NCBI GenBank assembly: GCA_903970295.1 | Contig: CAJCHQ010000769.1 | Coordinates: 1-17,174 of the forward strand | Direction of reading: 5' to 3' | Length of the DNA stretch: 17,174 nt | From: Bryobacterales bacterium | GTDB lineage: Bacteria > Cyanobacteriota > Vampirovibrionia > Obscuribacterales > Obscuribacteraceae | Part shown: piece after piece, positions 7,676 through 14,518 of the stretch | How positions within the stretch are numbered: position 1 is the first letter of the stretch | Layout of the letters: each line of letters opens with the position of its first letter | Notes under the pieces: model-generated | The model's database searches: none | What the model was told of the DNA's origin: nothing | The model's input: the letters and a program-made list of their open reading frames with translations, nothing else | Translations under genes and position numbers: made by a program

Positions 7676-8938
7676 ATGACTACTGGTAAGCAGTCCCGAC
7701 GCGCCCTGGTCATGGTCATTGACGGTTGTGGGGCGGGGGCATCGCCTGACGCCCACGATTTCGGCGACGCATCGACTTGCAATACACTCGCCAATACTGC
7801 CCGAGAACTCGGTGGACTGTCATTGCCGACGCTCGCCAGGCTTGGACTTGGTGGCATCACCGGTATTGCGGGTGTGGACGCTAGGTCTTCCGCAGATGGC
7901 TTTTTCGGAAAATTGCAGGAAAGATCCAACGGCAAAGACACCCAGACAGGCCACTGGGAAATGATGGGCGTTGTCAGTACCAAGGCCTTTCCAACCTACC
8001 CGAATGGTTTTCCGCCTGAGATTATCGATGCTTTTATCGAACAAACCGGATGCAAGGGCATCCTTTGCAACAAGCCCTATTCAGGCACCGATGTCTTGAA
8101 TGATTTAGGCGAAGAGCATGCGCGCACTGGTTTTCCTATTGTTTATACCAGTGGTGACAGCGTGTTTCAGATCGCCACTCATGTCGAGGTGACACCGCTC
8201 AAGACTTTGTATGCCTGGAGCGAGATTGCCCGCAACATACTGCAAGGACCGCATCGGGTCGGGCGTGTCATTGCCAGACCCTTCACCGGCAGCAAGGGAA
8301 ATTACAAACGCCTGAGCGGTGACCGTCATGATTATGCCGTGCCGCCGCCCGAGCCGACACTGCTCGATAAAATCGCTGGCAGCGGCCGGGGGGTTCTGGG
8401 TATCGGAAAAATCGAAGATATTTTTGTCGGCAATGGTCTCACCCACGCCAAGCACACTGGCGCCAATAGTGAAGGGCTGGACCTGACACTGCAAGCGATG
8501 ACCGGCAAAATCGACCTGGCGAAGATTCGCATTCACGGTGAAAATCGCGAAGATCTCCAGCTGATTTTCACTAATCTCGTCGATACCGATTCGCTTTACG
8601 GACACAGGCGCGATGTTTCTGGTTATGGCAAAGCGCTTGTGGAAATCGATGGCTGGACGGAAAAAATCATGGGATCTATGACAGAGAATGATTTGTTGAT
8701 TATCTCTTCCGATCATGGAAACGATCCGACCGCGCCGGGCACCGATCACACTCGAGAATTCGTGCCACTGCTCGCCTATTCGCCGCTTTTCGCTCGCAAC
8801 AAAGGCGATTTCAACGCGCATCAACTGGGCACTCGCGACGGTTTTTATGACATTGCCGCCAGTGTTGCAGATTGGTTGGGCATGGGCTGGGATGGTCCAG
8901 GCCAATCGTTCGTATCGGCGTTGTCTCTTACAGTCTAG
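7676..8938 (+). CDS. deoB: Phosphopentomutase
   Basis: 420 residues, close to the family's usual 390-410. The enzyme interconverts ribose- or deoxyribose-1-phosphate with the 5-phosphate, using two metal ions and a phosphothreonine. Visible are the first metal site (VIDGCGAGASPDAHDFGD, Asp16), KDTQTGHWEMMG (88-99) with the phosphothreonine segment, YTSGDSVFQIATH, RVIARPFTG, the substrate-cap region HDYAVPPPEPTLLD, and the remaining metal ligands in DTDSLYGHRRD (Asp305, His310), SDHGND (Asp346, His347) and TDHTRE (His358). The start at 7676 is chosen because GGAGG lies four to five bases before it and the homology begins about ten residues in; the longer frame from 7592 adds 28 residues without homology. 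It leads an operon with the two PNP-related genes, whose product it converts for entry into pentose phosphate metabolism. Confidence 0.95.
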   Translation: MTTGKQSRRALVMVIDGCGAGASPDAHDFGDASTCNTLANTARELGGLSLPTLARLGLGGITGIAGVDARSSADGFFGKLQERSNGKDTQTGHWEMMGVVSTKAFPTYPNGFPPEIIDAFIEQTGCKGILCNKPYSGTDVLNDLGEEHARTGFPIVYTSGDSVFQIATHVEVTPLKTLYAWSEIARNILQGPHRVGRVIARPFTGSKGNYKRLSGDRHDYAVPPPEPTLLDKIAGSGRGVLGIGKIEDIFVGNGLTHAKHTGANSEGLDLTLQAMTGKIDLAKIRIHGENREDLQLIFTNLVDTDSLYGHRRDVSGYGKALVEIDGWTEKIMGSMTENDLLIISSDHGNDPTAPGTDHTREFVPLLAYSPLFARNKGDFNAHQLGTRDGFYDIAASVADWLGMGWDGPGQSFVSALSLTV

Positions 8939-8967
8939 GTTGTCTTAAACGGTTTATTGGAGGGGAC

Positions 8968-9474
8968 GTGGATTTCTCAGGCGCAAAAGTTTTTGATTTT
9001 ACGGGCAAAAGCGGTCGGTCTGGCTACGAAAGCTTCGGTCAGGAAGTAATCGAAGCGTTGAGGAAATCTGACGAAACGAAATTGGCAGTGGTTTTGGACA
9101 CGGGCTTGGGGTTTGCCAAGCCTGCACCGTATTTGGTGCAGGACCACCTCAATCTTTCCGGTTACAACCCGCTGATTGGGCCAAACCACGAAATTGGTGA
9201 GCGATTCCCGGTCGTCAACGGCATTTACGTCACCGATGTTTCAGCCGCCAATCTGCCCGCACTGGAACGCGGTATCGCTGTGGGCATCAAGCCTGGAGTA
9301 GAACCCAGCGCCGACGAATTGGCGCGACTATATTTTCTTGGCGGCAATTTTTGTTGCTACAACCTGGTGCCGACGATGCTGGTCGCAGCCCATGCCGGTT
9401 GGCGAGTATTAGCGGTGGTTGGTCCGTCCGGAAACGGCTGGCAGAAAGAAGTAATTGAGGGGCTAAAACTCTAG
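8968..9474 (+). CDS. Short, degenerate purine nucleoside phosphorylase-like protein
   Basis: 168 residues, GTG start with GGAGGGG just upstream, 29 bases after deoB. By eye it aligns with the middle and later part of trimeric PNP (about human residues 75-245). QDHLNLSGYNPLIGPNH (58-74) and GERFPVVNGIY (77-87) match the family's DHINL..NPL.GPN...G.RFP...AY; the tail (FCCYNLVPTMLVAAHAGWRVLAVV) lines up with the GMSTVPE region. It lacks the N-terminal GSG phosphate loop and GHAG His. Its GPSYET is replaced by VEPSADE, GMSTVPE by CYNLVPT, and the S-x-x-T-N Asn is missing, so on its own it should be inactive. It keeps Phe80, equivalent to human Phe159, which in trimeric PNPs reaches into the neighbouring subunit's active site. 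Likely a partner or regulator of the following PNP. Confidence 0.65.
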   Translation: MDFSGAKVFDFTGKSGRSGYESFGQEVIEALRKSDETKLAVVLDTGLGFAKPAPYLVQDHLNLSGYNPLIGPNHEIGERFPVVNGIYVTDVSAANLPALERGIAVGIKPGVEPSADELARLYFLGGNFCCYNLVPTMLVAAHAGWRVLAVVGPSGNGWQKEVIEGLKL

Positions 9475-9489
9475 TCAAAGGAGTCGATT

Positions 9490-10329
9490 GTGGCTACACA
9501 ACAGGGGAATATCCGGCCGAAATCGACCGAGCAAACGGTGGGAATTATCAAAGCTGTCTGCTCAATCCTGCCAAAAACGGCAGTGGTTCTGGGGTCTGGC
9601 GTCAGTGCTTTAAATGACCTGGTCGGCCCGGTTGTTTTGTCTTACGAGGAGTTGTTTGGCATCGCGCCAACTGTGGCTGGTCATGCCGGCTCTCTCACAA
9701 TTGGTCGACTGCCCCAGAAAGAAGCGGTGGCAGTGGCCGTATTTCGCGGGCGCTTTCATGCGTACGAAGGTCATGACTGGCCGGTCGTCACGCTAGCTGC
9801 GAGAACATTGATCGAGTGGGGCATTGAAGAGTTGCTTTTGACCAATGCCGCCGGTGGAGTAAACAGCCAGTTCAATGTTGGCGATTTGATGGTCTTGACT
9901 GGTTTTCGCGATTTTATCAATCCTAAATGGCGCGAGGCCGGACTACTGGGTGCTGTCATGGGCGAAGGGCAGGATTGCCGAAATGCGTTGACTGAGCGAA
10001 TCATCAAAGCGGGAGAAAATTTGGCTCGGACAGATAGCGATTTTCGCCCACTCCGCACGGGCACCTATTCCGCTTTTACCGGGCCTTCGTACGAAACATT
10101 GGCGGAAATCGAGATGGCTCGCCGGCTGAAATGTGATGCTGTCGGCATGTCTACCGTGCCCGAGCTCTTGACGGTTGAAGGTTCAAAAGTGGCAACCGCA
10201 GCGATCTCGGTGATCACCAATGTTTGGAGTGACAACAAGCCAATGGGCGGTCACGAGGAAGTTCTGGAAGAATCCAGACATGCATCGCGCAGGCTCGATC
10301 AACTATTCAGATACCTTCTCACGCATTAG
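9490..10329 (+). CDS. Purine nucleoside phosphorylase (trimeric type), variant lacking the cross-subunit loop
   Basis: 279 residues, normal length. It cleaves purine (deoxy)nucleosides with phosphate to give base and (deoxy)ribose-1-phosphate, the substrate for the DeoB encoded upstream. Active-site features present: GSG phosphate loop (35-37), GHAG (His65), FRGRFHAYEG (85-94, with Arg88, His90, Tyr92), NAAGG (119-123), GPSYET (199-203 onward, Glu202), GMSTVPE (219-225, Met220), VITN (Asn244) and GGHEEVL (His255). The loop that should read DHINL..NPL.GPN...RFP is replaced (residues 138-168, GFRDFINPKWREAGLLG then GAVMGEGQDCRNALTE), without the Phe donated to the adjacent subunit. GTG start, AAGGAG six bases upstream, only 15 bases after the short paralog, so the two are surely co-transcribed. 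The Asn rather than Glu/Asp context of the base site suggests 6-oxopurines, by family analogy only. Confidence 0.9.
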   Translation: MATQQGNIRPKSTEQTVGIIKAVCSILPKTAVVLGSGVSALNDLVGPVVLSYEELFGIAPTVAGHAGSLTIGRLPQKEAVAVAVFRGRFHAYEGHDWPVVTLAARTLIEWGIEELLLTNAAGGVNSQFNVGDLMVLTGFRDFINPKWREAGLLGAVMGEGQDCRNALTERIIKAGENLARTDSDFRPLRTGTYSAFTGPSYETLAEIEMARRLKCDAVGMSTVPELLTVEGSKVATAAISVITNVWSDNKPMGGHEEVLEESRHASRRLDQLFRYLLTH

Positions 10330-10861
10330 ACCTGTGCGAGCTAGCTGTTTGTTAAACGGAACCTTAACTGGAACTTCGGCAGTTTCTTCTTGAGAAGGAC
10401 GCGCGCGAGAGTCTAAATTCTAGGCATGTCCTTGATCTCAATTCTGTAACCAACATCTCTTTCACAACATATCTACTGCCAATTCAGCCCATCTTGATCT
10501 GTTTCTTCAGGAACAGAGTTCAGTCACGGGTGAACACAACTTTGAGACAGGAGGATTTGTCGTGCCGCAGTTATTAGCTGTCGGTTCGATCAGTCGCTGA
10601 CAAGAAAAGACGAACATCGATAACTCTGCTCGATGCCTGAACGGATTTTCGTGTGGGTGCGTTTTGCATGCCACAGGCATCCGCGTCTTTAAAGCCGATG
10701 GGAGCTCGCGCGTTTCTGTGATGAGCCTTTCGTTGCGCAGAACCAAGCAGATTTTTTCAACTGATTTTCAAAAACGCAAATTGGACTCGGACATAACAGA
10801 CGGGACGGAGCGATTTCTTCTCTGCCAGTCAGTTGTGCCTGCGTCGAAAAGGAGAACTATC
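10330..10861. other. Non-coding stretch after the nucleoside operon
   Basis: No supported gene of normal size and no clear terminator for the operon. It contains a 12-codon frame with a strong ribosome binding site (10562-10600) and an inverted repeat GATGCCTG (10632-10639)/CAGGCATC (10674-10681) with a nested ATGCC/GGCAT hairpin. TTGCAT (from about 10665) and TTTAAA, 18 bases apart, are a weak promoter candidate for the secreted protein gene that follows. Confidence 0.4.
10562..10600 (+). CDS. Possible 12-residue peptide or leader with strong ribosome binding site
   Basis: GTG frame encoding MPQLLAVGSISR with GGAGG (10550-10554) seven bases upstream. The spacing is ideal, but so short a frame can arise by chance. 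There are no repeated codons of one amino acid, so classical amino-acid attenuation is not indicated. Confidence 0.2.
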   Translation: MPQLLAVGSISR

Positions 10862-11830
10862 ATGAAAAGCATTATGAAAGGGCTTGCCGTGATAACGGCT
10901 GCCGCACTTTTCTCAATCACTCCCGCCTTCGCGCAACATGGTGTTGCTGTGGGCGGTCATGCTGGTGGTGGTGTTGCCCGCGGTGCTGGCAATTTTCAGT
11001 CACGCGGAATTGGTCAAGGCGTCCAGGCACAGCAACACTTCAGCGGACAGCAACATTTCAGCGGACAGCAGCACTTCAGCGGACAGCAGCACTTCAGTGG
11101 ACAGCAGCACTTCCCTGGACAGCAGCACTTCCCGGGTCAACAGTTTGGACATGGACAACAGTTCGGACACGGTCAGCAATTCGGACGCGGCAACTTCGGA
11201 CGCGGCAATTTCGGCCCTGGCGGTCGCGGTTACTGGGACGGAGGGCGTTTCGGCCCTGGTGGTCTTGGTCGCTGGGGCGGCGATTGGGGACGCAGCTGGG
11301 GATGGGGTCGTAACGGCTTCTATTACTCCAACTTCTTCTTCGGCGTCAATTACTGGGGCTGGGGTGCTGGTGGTTGGGGCTGGGCTGGCGGCTGGGGTTT
11401 GGGCTGGGGTTACGGTCCGTACTGGCATCGTCCCCGCTGGTGGCTGGCAGGGCCGATCTATCCGAATGACCTGGGATATCCCATCTACGTCCCGTACGGT
11501 GTAGATATCGCCCAGCCCGAAATCGAAGACGTGCAGTACGGAGCGTACACGTCAACCGTTGGTCCGACAACAGTCGAGATCAATCTGGATGACGCTGTTT
11601 ACGCGGTACCTGCCGCCACGACGTACGACAGCTACGGCTACCCGGAATACTCGGAGCAATCAGCCAACCCGCAGACAGCGCCGCAGACGTACAGTCACAC
11701 TGTGCAGGCGACCTGGGATGGAGTTGGTTATAAGTTCCTGGACGTCTACGGACGGGCATGGCGCTATGACACCAATACCCGGGCAGTCACACCTGTACCT
11801 GGTGCATCGCAGCAACAGCCGCAGCGGTAA
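10862..11830 (+). CDS. Secreted Gly/Trp/Gln-rich protein with hexapeptide tandem repeats
   Basis: 322 residues. A clear signal peptide (MKSIMKGLAVITAAALFSIT, cleavage after AFA at 24) sends it out of the cytoplasm. Residues 57-92 are six copies of QQHFSG or QQHFPG, 93-110 three copies of QQFGHG/QQFGRG, followed by NFGRG and NFGPG. Residues about 115-200 are dominated by Gly, Trp, Tyr and Phe. The C-terminal third (about 225-322) is less biased, with VEINLDDAVYAVPA and VQATWDGVGYKFLDVYGRAWRYD, which could be a small folded domain. I recognise no family; a surface, matrix or envelope role is inferred from composition. Start: ATG at 10862 with AGGAG about seven bases upstream; the longer frame back to 10664 would bury the signal peptide. 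It is followed after 159 bases by a second secreted protein. Confidence 0.8.
   Translation: MKSIMKGLAVITAAALFSITPAFAQHGVAVGGHAGGGVARGAGNFQSRGIGQGVQAQQHFSGQQHFSGQQHFSGQQHFSGQQHFPGQQHFPGQQFGHGQQFGHGQQFGRGNFGRGNFGPGGRGYWDGGRFGPGGLGRWGGDWGRSWGWGRNGFYYSNFFFGVNYWGWGAGGWGWAGGWGLGWGYGPYWHRPRWWLAGPIYPNDLGYPIYVPYGVDIAQPEIEDVQYGAYTSTVGPTTVEINLDDAVYAVPAATTYDSYGYPEYSEQSANPQTAPQTYSHTVQATWDGVGYKFLDVYGRAWRYDTNTRAVTPVPGASQQQPQR
11030..11221 (+). repeat. 18-bp in-frame tandem repeat array
   Basis: Nine 18-bp units (11030-11191) followed by two related 15-bp units (to 11221). The first six encode QQHF(S/P)G and differ by only a few bases (consensus CAGCAGCACTTCAGCGGA); the next three encode QQFG(H/R)G. The low divergence of the first six suggests recent expansion by slippage. 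Confidence 0.9.
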
Positions 11831-11841
11831 GTGAATTCGAT

Positions 11842-11881
11842 GAGAACGGCGCTGCGGCACTCGCTGCAGCGTCGCCTTCTC
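11842..11881 (+). other. Imperfect hairpin between the two secreted-protein genes
   Basis: GAGAA-GGCG-CTGC pairs with GCAG-CGCC-TTCTC with small bulges. It lies 12 bases after the first stop and has no U-tract. It may limit read-through or stabilise the mRNA. A further short GCCC/GGGC hairpin sits at about 11950-11960. Confidence 0.35.
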
Positions 11882-11989
11882 GAAAAACCGCGATCAACCT
11901 GAGTGATTTTTGCGACGGTTGGTTGCTAACAGAGGCGAGCACTTTTTGTGCCCGTCGGGCTTTGACTATTTTTAATAAGAGGACAAATT

Positions 11990-13462
11990 ATGAACAGACG
12001 ACCATTCACCGGCAGTCTCGTACTGCTGGTCGCTCTCTCATCTTCGACTGCCCTGTTGGCGCAGCGTACCCACGCAGGGCCAGCACCACGAGCACCTGAG
12101 GTCAGATCCCAGCCGGCTCCAGAAGCGCGGGCTGCGGAAGTTCGGGATACTGAAGTGCGGGAAACCCCAAGCTATGGAACGCAACACGAGGCTTACAGTG
12201 ATACTCGTGTCGAGACCGTGGCGCCAGCGGTTCAACCCGCTCATGTCTATGTTCCTGATCACATTAGCGAGGACCGCAACAACGACACGGCAACGTCGAA
12301 CGCCAATCGGGGCGGTCCTCCACCTAGTCGACCAGCGCCTCTGCCGATATCCAGACCTGCACCGCCTTCAGGCAACGGTGGCGGTCGGGGTGACGGTGAC
12401 GGGCGTGGCAACGGCAGTGGCAGTGGCGGCACCACCCATCCTGCTCCTCCTCCGAAGCAACCACCTGCTAGTGGTGGTGGCAAAGGTGACGGAGGCGGCG
12501 CTGGCAAGGGCGGCGGCGGCACAACCACCCATCCGACTCCTCCCCCGAAGCAACCACCAGCCGGTGATGGTGGCAAAGGTGGTGGCAAAGGTTCTGGTGG
12601 TGACAAGGGTCCCGGTGGCGACAAAGGTCCCGGCAAACCCGACCCAACCAGACCTCCGTCGAAGGGCAACGGTAGCGTGCATGGTGCACCCACCGGCACC
12701 CAGCCTCGCCCGGTCGATCCAGGCAAGCTAGGCAAAACGCCCTCCCCAGTGCGCAAGCCCGGTTCGCCCTTGAAGTACGGTGACGGCAAGTTGGCACCGG
12801 GTAAGGGGCATCCTGGTGCGATGGACCCCGGAGGTTACACTCGTCAGGTCGATAAGACTGTCGATCGCAATGCGCTCAGAGCTCGTTTGGGCGACCAGCG
12901 TAAGGCGGCCGAGTTGACTTACCACGACAACATCCAGTTCACCCGCGAACGGTACGGTCACTTCGATCATTACCGCGGTTGGGACAGTCACTGGCATTGG
13001 CGCCCGCGTCCCATCTGGGGCATCGGCTACTTCGGCGGCTTTTACTACGACGGTTGGGGCTTCGACATCAGCTTCTTCGGTTGCGATGGTTACTTCCCGA
13101 CTGAATACATCTTCATGGTCGGCACCGGTCAATTCTGGATGCCCGGTCATGGATATGTCGACTATCTGCCGTTTGGCTACCACGCTCCGCTGACGATTGC
13201 GGTAACGGAGTATGTGCCGATTCCGCAACTCGATGCCAACGGCGATCCAGTCATTGGTCCCGATGGCAACGAGACCTTCATCCCGCTGATCGTGGATGGA
13301 CAGGCCCAGTTCGACCCCGTGACTGGCGCACCACTCTACGAAACAGAGGCGCATGTGTTTTACTACAACGCTTTCTGGGATTCAGCTGCCGGCAGCTATG
13401 CCTACACTGACTACCAGGGAGAACTGCACTACACCACTTTCCCGTGGTTGAGCAGCTGGTAA
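11990..13462 (+). CDS. Secreted protein with Gly/Pro/Lys-rich linker and aromatic C-terminal domain
   Basis: 490 residues. The signal peptide is MNRRPFTGSLVLLVALSSST plus ALLA, with likely cleavage after residue 24. Residues 30-100 are rich in acidic residues, Pro and Ala with a repeating AEVRDTEVRETP pattern. Residues about 105-290 are a disordered Gly/Pro/Lys linker with duplicated THPxPPPKQPPA segments and GGDKGPG repeats. Residues about 300-490 form a likely folded part, rich in Tyr, Trp and Phe (HYRGWDSHWHWRPRPIWGIG, GYFGGFYYDGWGFDISFFG), with the loop LDANGDPVIGPDGNETF, which resembles but does not match a calcium-binding loop, and a terminal Trp. No known family is recognised. ATG with AGAGGA about six bases upstream. 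Composition and signal peptide match the preceding secreted protein, so they may act together at the cell surface; a shared transcript is possible. Confidence 0.8.
   Translation: MNRRPFTGSLVLLVALSSSTALLAQRTHAGPAPRAPEVRSQPAPEARAAEVRDTEVRETPSYGTQHEAYSDTRVETVAPAVQPAHVYVPDHISEDRNNDTATSNANRGGPPPSRPAPLPISRPAPPSGNGGGRGDGDGRGNGSGSGGTTHPAPPPKQPPASGGGKGDGGGAGKGGGGTTTHPTPPPKQPPAGDGGKGGGKGSGGDKGPGGDKGPGKPDPTRPPSKGNGSVHGAPTGTQPRPVDPGKLGKTPSPVRKPGSPLKYGDGKLAPGKGHPGAMDPGGYTRQVDKTVDRNALRARLGDQRKAAELTYHDNIQFTRERYGHFDHYRGWDSHWHWRPRPIWGIGYFGGFYYDGWGFDISFFGCDGYFPTEYIFMVGTGQFWMPGHGYVDYLPFGYHAPLTIAVTEYVPIPQLDANGDPVIGPDGNETFIPLIVDGQAQFDPVTGAPLYETEAHVFYYNAFWDSAAGSYAYTDYQGELHYTTFPWLSSW
12431..12616 (+). repeat. 93-bp direct duplication inside the linker
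   Basis: Two copies starting at 12431 and 12524 (31 codons apart) share ACCACCCATCC and CCGAAGCAACCACC and encode THP(A/T)PPPKQPPA followed by a Gly/Lys-rich run. The first 55-60 bases are nearly identical; the rest has diverged by slippage into GGDKGPG units. Confidence 0.75.
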
Positions 13463-13486
13463 AACTTTAGTCCAGGTTGATTGAAA

Positions 13487-13533
13487 CCTGCCCGGTCGGG
13501 TGCTCACACCACCCGATCGGCGCAGGCTCTTTT
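13487..13533 (+). terminator. Intrinsic terminator after the secreted-protein genes
   Basis: A stem of about 16 bp (arms 13487-13502 and 13510-13526, one bulged base and one G-U pair) with a seven-base loop, followed by CTCTTTTCC. It starts 25 bases after the stop at 13462. Confidence 0.8.
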
Positions 13534-13627
13534 CCATCTGAATTTTGCGGCCGTAGTTATTATATAGCTTAGTAAATAAAGGGGCGGGCCAAAAAGTCTG
13601 GAGTGATTGCGAGATTTATCCCCGCAT

Positions 13628-13668
13628 GGGCGGCGAATTACAGCCAGTCACGCTGTGATCCGCCGCCC
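13628..13668. repeat. 17-bp hairpin between convergent genes
   Basis: Arms 13628-13644 and 13652-13668 (GGGCGGCGAATTACAGC against GCTGTGATCCGCCGCCC) pair at 15 Watson-Crick positions plus one wobble, with a seven-base loop. It sits between the converging secreted-protein and ABC permease genes. No U-tract on either strand, so it is not a standard intrinsic terminator. Confidence 0.6.
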
Positions 13669-13756
13669 TCATGATCTCCTGCCAATCAGCTGCTTGTTGA
13701 TAGAGGCTCTTGCCGTGGACTGAGAAGCGGCAAAGCTTCAGAGTATGGGCTCAGAT

Positions 13757-14518
13757 CTAATCCAAGAACGGTCCCAAACGTCTGGCACGCTTTTCGGCTC
13801 TGTAAAAGAGATATGCCCCGGCGCCGAAATAGAGCGCGCCATTGAGCACAGCCAGAGCAATTGCCAGATTCGCAGACGCAGAGGACTGGGAAAGCAAGCG
13901 AATCGCCGCTGCTCCGGGCCCGCCTGGCAACAACACAGTGGCAACCAGCGCCCATTTGCCTGCTGCCTCGACCGGTCCCATGATGCCAAACATCAAGACG
14001 TACTGGGACATTTGCATCGTGTAATTTATTTCCTTTGTCACCAGCTGCAATCCTGACAGCACATAGCCGAAGCCTACTGCTGAAAGCATGACAGCCAGCA
14101 AAGGAATAATCATGGTCCCGTCCAGATGGACGCGAATGCCCGTGACCAGCGCTGCAAGCAGAAACAGCGGCGTCAGCATCGACACCTGAAACAAGCAATC
14201 GACGACGCTGCGCACGAACAAAATCTTCCGCGTACCAATGGGTGAAGTGAGGATTGTGATCAGGGCTCCCGCTTGCTCTTTGTTCAGCGAATTCGAAATA
14301 CCGTTGAATATGCTGAAGATGAGGATCCACAGAATATAACCTATGAGAAGTTCACCGAAGTGATTGTGCGCCTGGTTGCCGGAACTGGCGTACATTCCGG
14401 TTACGTAGAAGAAGCAAAAAGTGCCTCCCATCGACAGCATGTAGAAAAACTGATCCCACCAGCGGCGTTTGAGAAATGACAGTCGAATGTTTAATTCATC
14501 AACGAAGAGATCAAACAT
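13757..14518 (-). CDS. ABC-2 type transporter permease
   Basis: 253 residues with about six membrane segments: roughly 24-41, 57-75, 105-128, 136-157, 167-200 and 216-239. The short N-terminal amphipathic stretch (DELNIRLSFLKRRWWDQFFY) and the cytoplasmic segment NKEQAGALITILTSPIGTRK after helix 2 are typical of ABC-2 permeases, which export drugs, polysaccharides or lipids. It pairs with the ATPase gene just upstream: the permease ATG overlaps the ATPase stop (ATGTTTGA) and uses a GGAGG inside that gene, pointing to translational coupling and equal amounts of both subunits. The substrate cannot be read from sequence. No terminator with a U-tract follows; the nearest strong structure is the 13628-13668 hairpin. 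Confidence 0.85.
   Translation of the reverse strand: MFDLFVDELNIRLSFLKRRWWDQFFYMLSMGGTFCFFYVTGMYASSGNQAHNHFGELLIGYILWILIFSIFNGISNSLNKEQAGALITILTSPIGTRKILFVRSVVDCLFQVSMLTPLFLLAALVTGIRVHLDGTMIIPLLAVMLSAVGFGYVLSGLQLVTKEINYTMQMSQYVLMFGIMGPVEAAGKWALVATVLLPGGPGAAAIRLLSQSSASANLAIALAVLNGALYFGAGAYLFYRAEKRARRLGPFLD

Noticed and set aside
8105..8905. 266-residue minus-strand frame opposite deoB
   Set aside because: Fully antisense to phosphopentomutase with all its catalytic motifs in the plus frame.
11030..11191. Regularly spaced short repeats resembling a CRISPR array
   Set aside because: Units are directly adjacent with no unique spacers and are in frame with a coding sequence.
10938..11504. Long alternate frames over the repeat protein (Ser/Asp-rich on plus, Ser/Glu/Leu-rich on minus)
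   Set aside because: They are by-products of the 18-bp repeat, which keeps all frames open; the frame with signal peptide and ribosome binding site is the real one.
12259..12789. Pro/Leu-rich and His-rich minus-strand frames over the second secreted protein
   Set aside because: Shadows of the Gly/Pro-rich linker; no start signal or homology.
12728..13354. 208-residue minus-strand frame
   Set aside because: Antisense shadow of the secreted protein's C-terminal domain; no ribosome binding site or motif.
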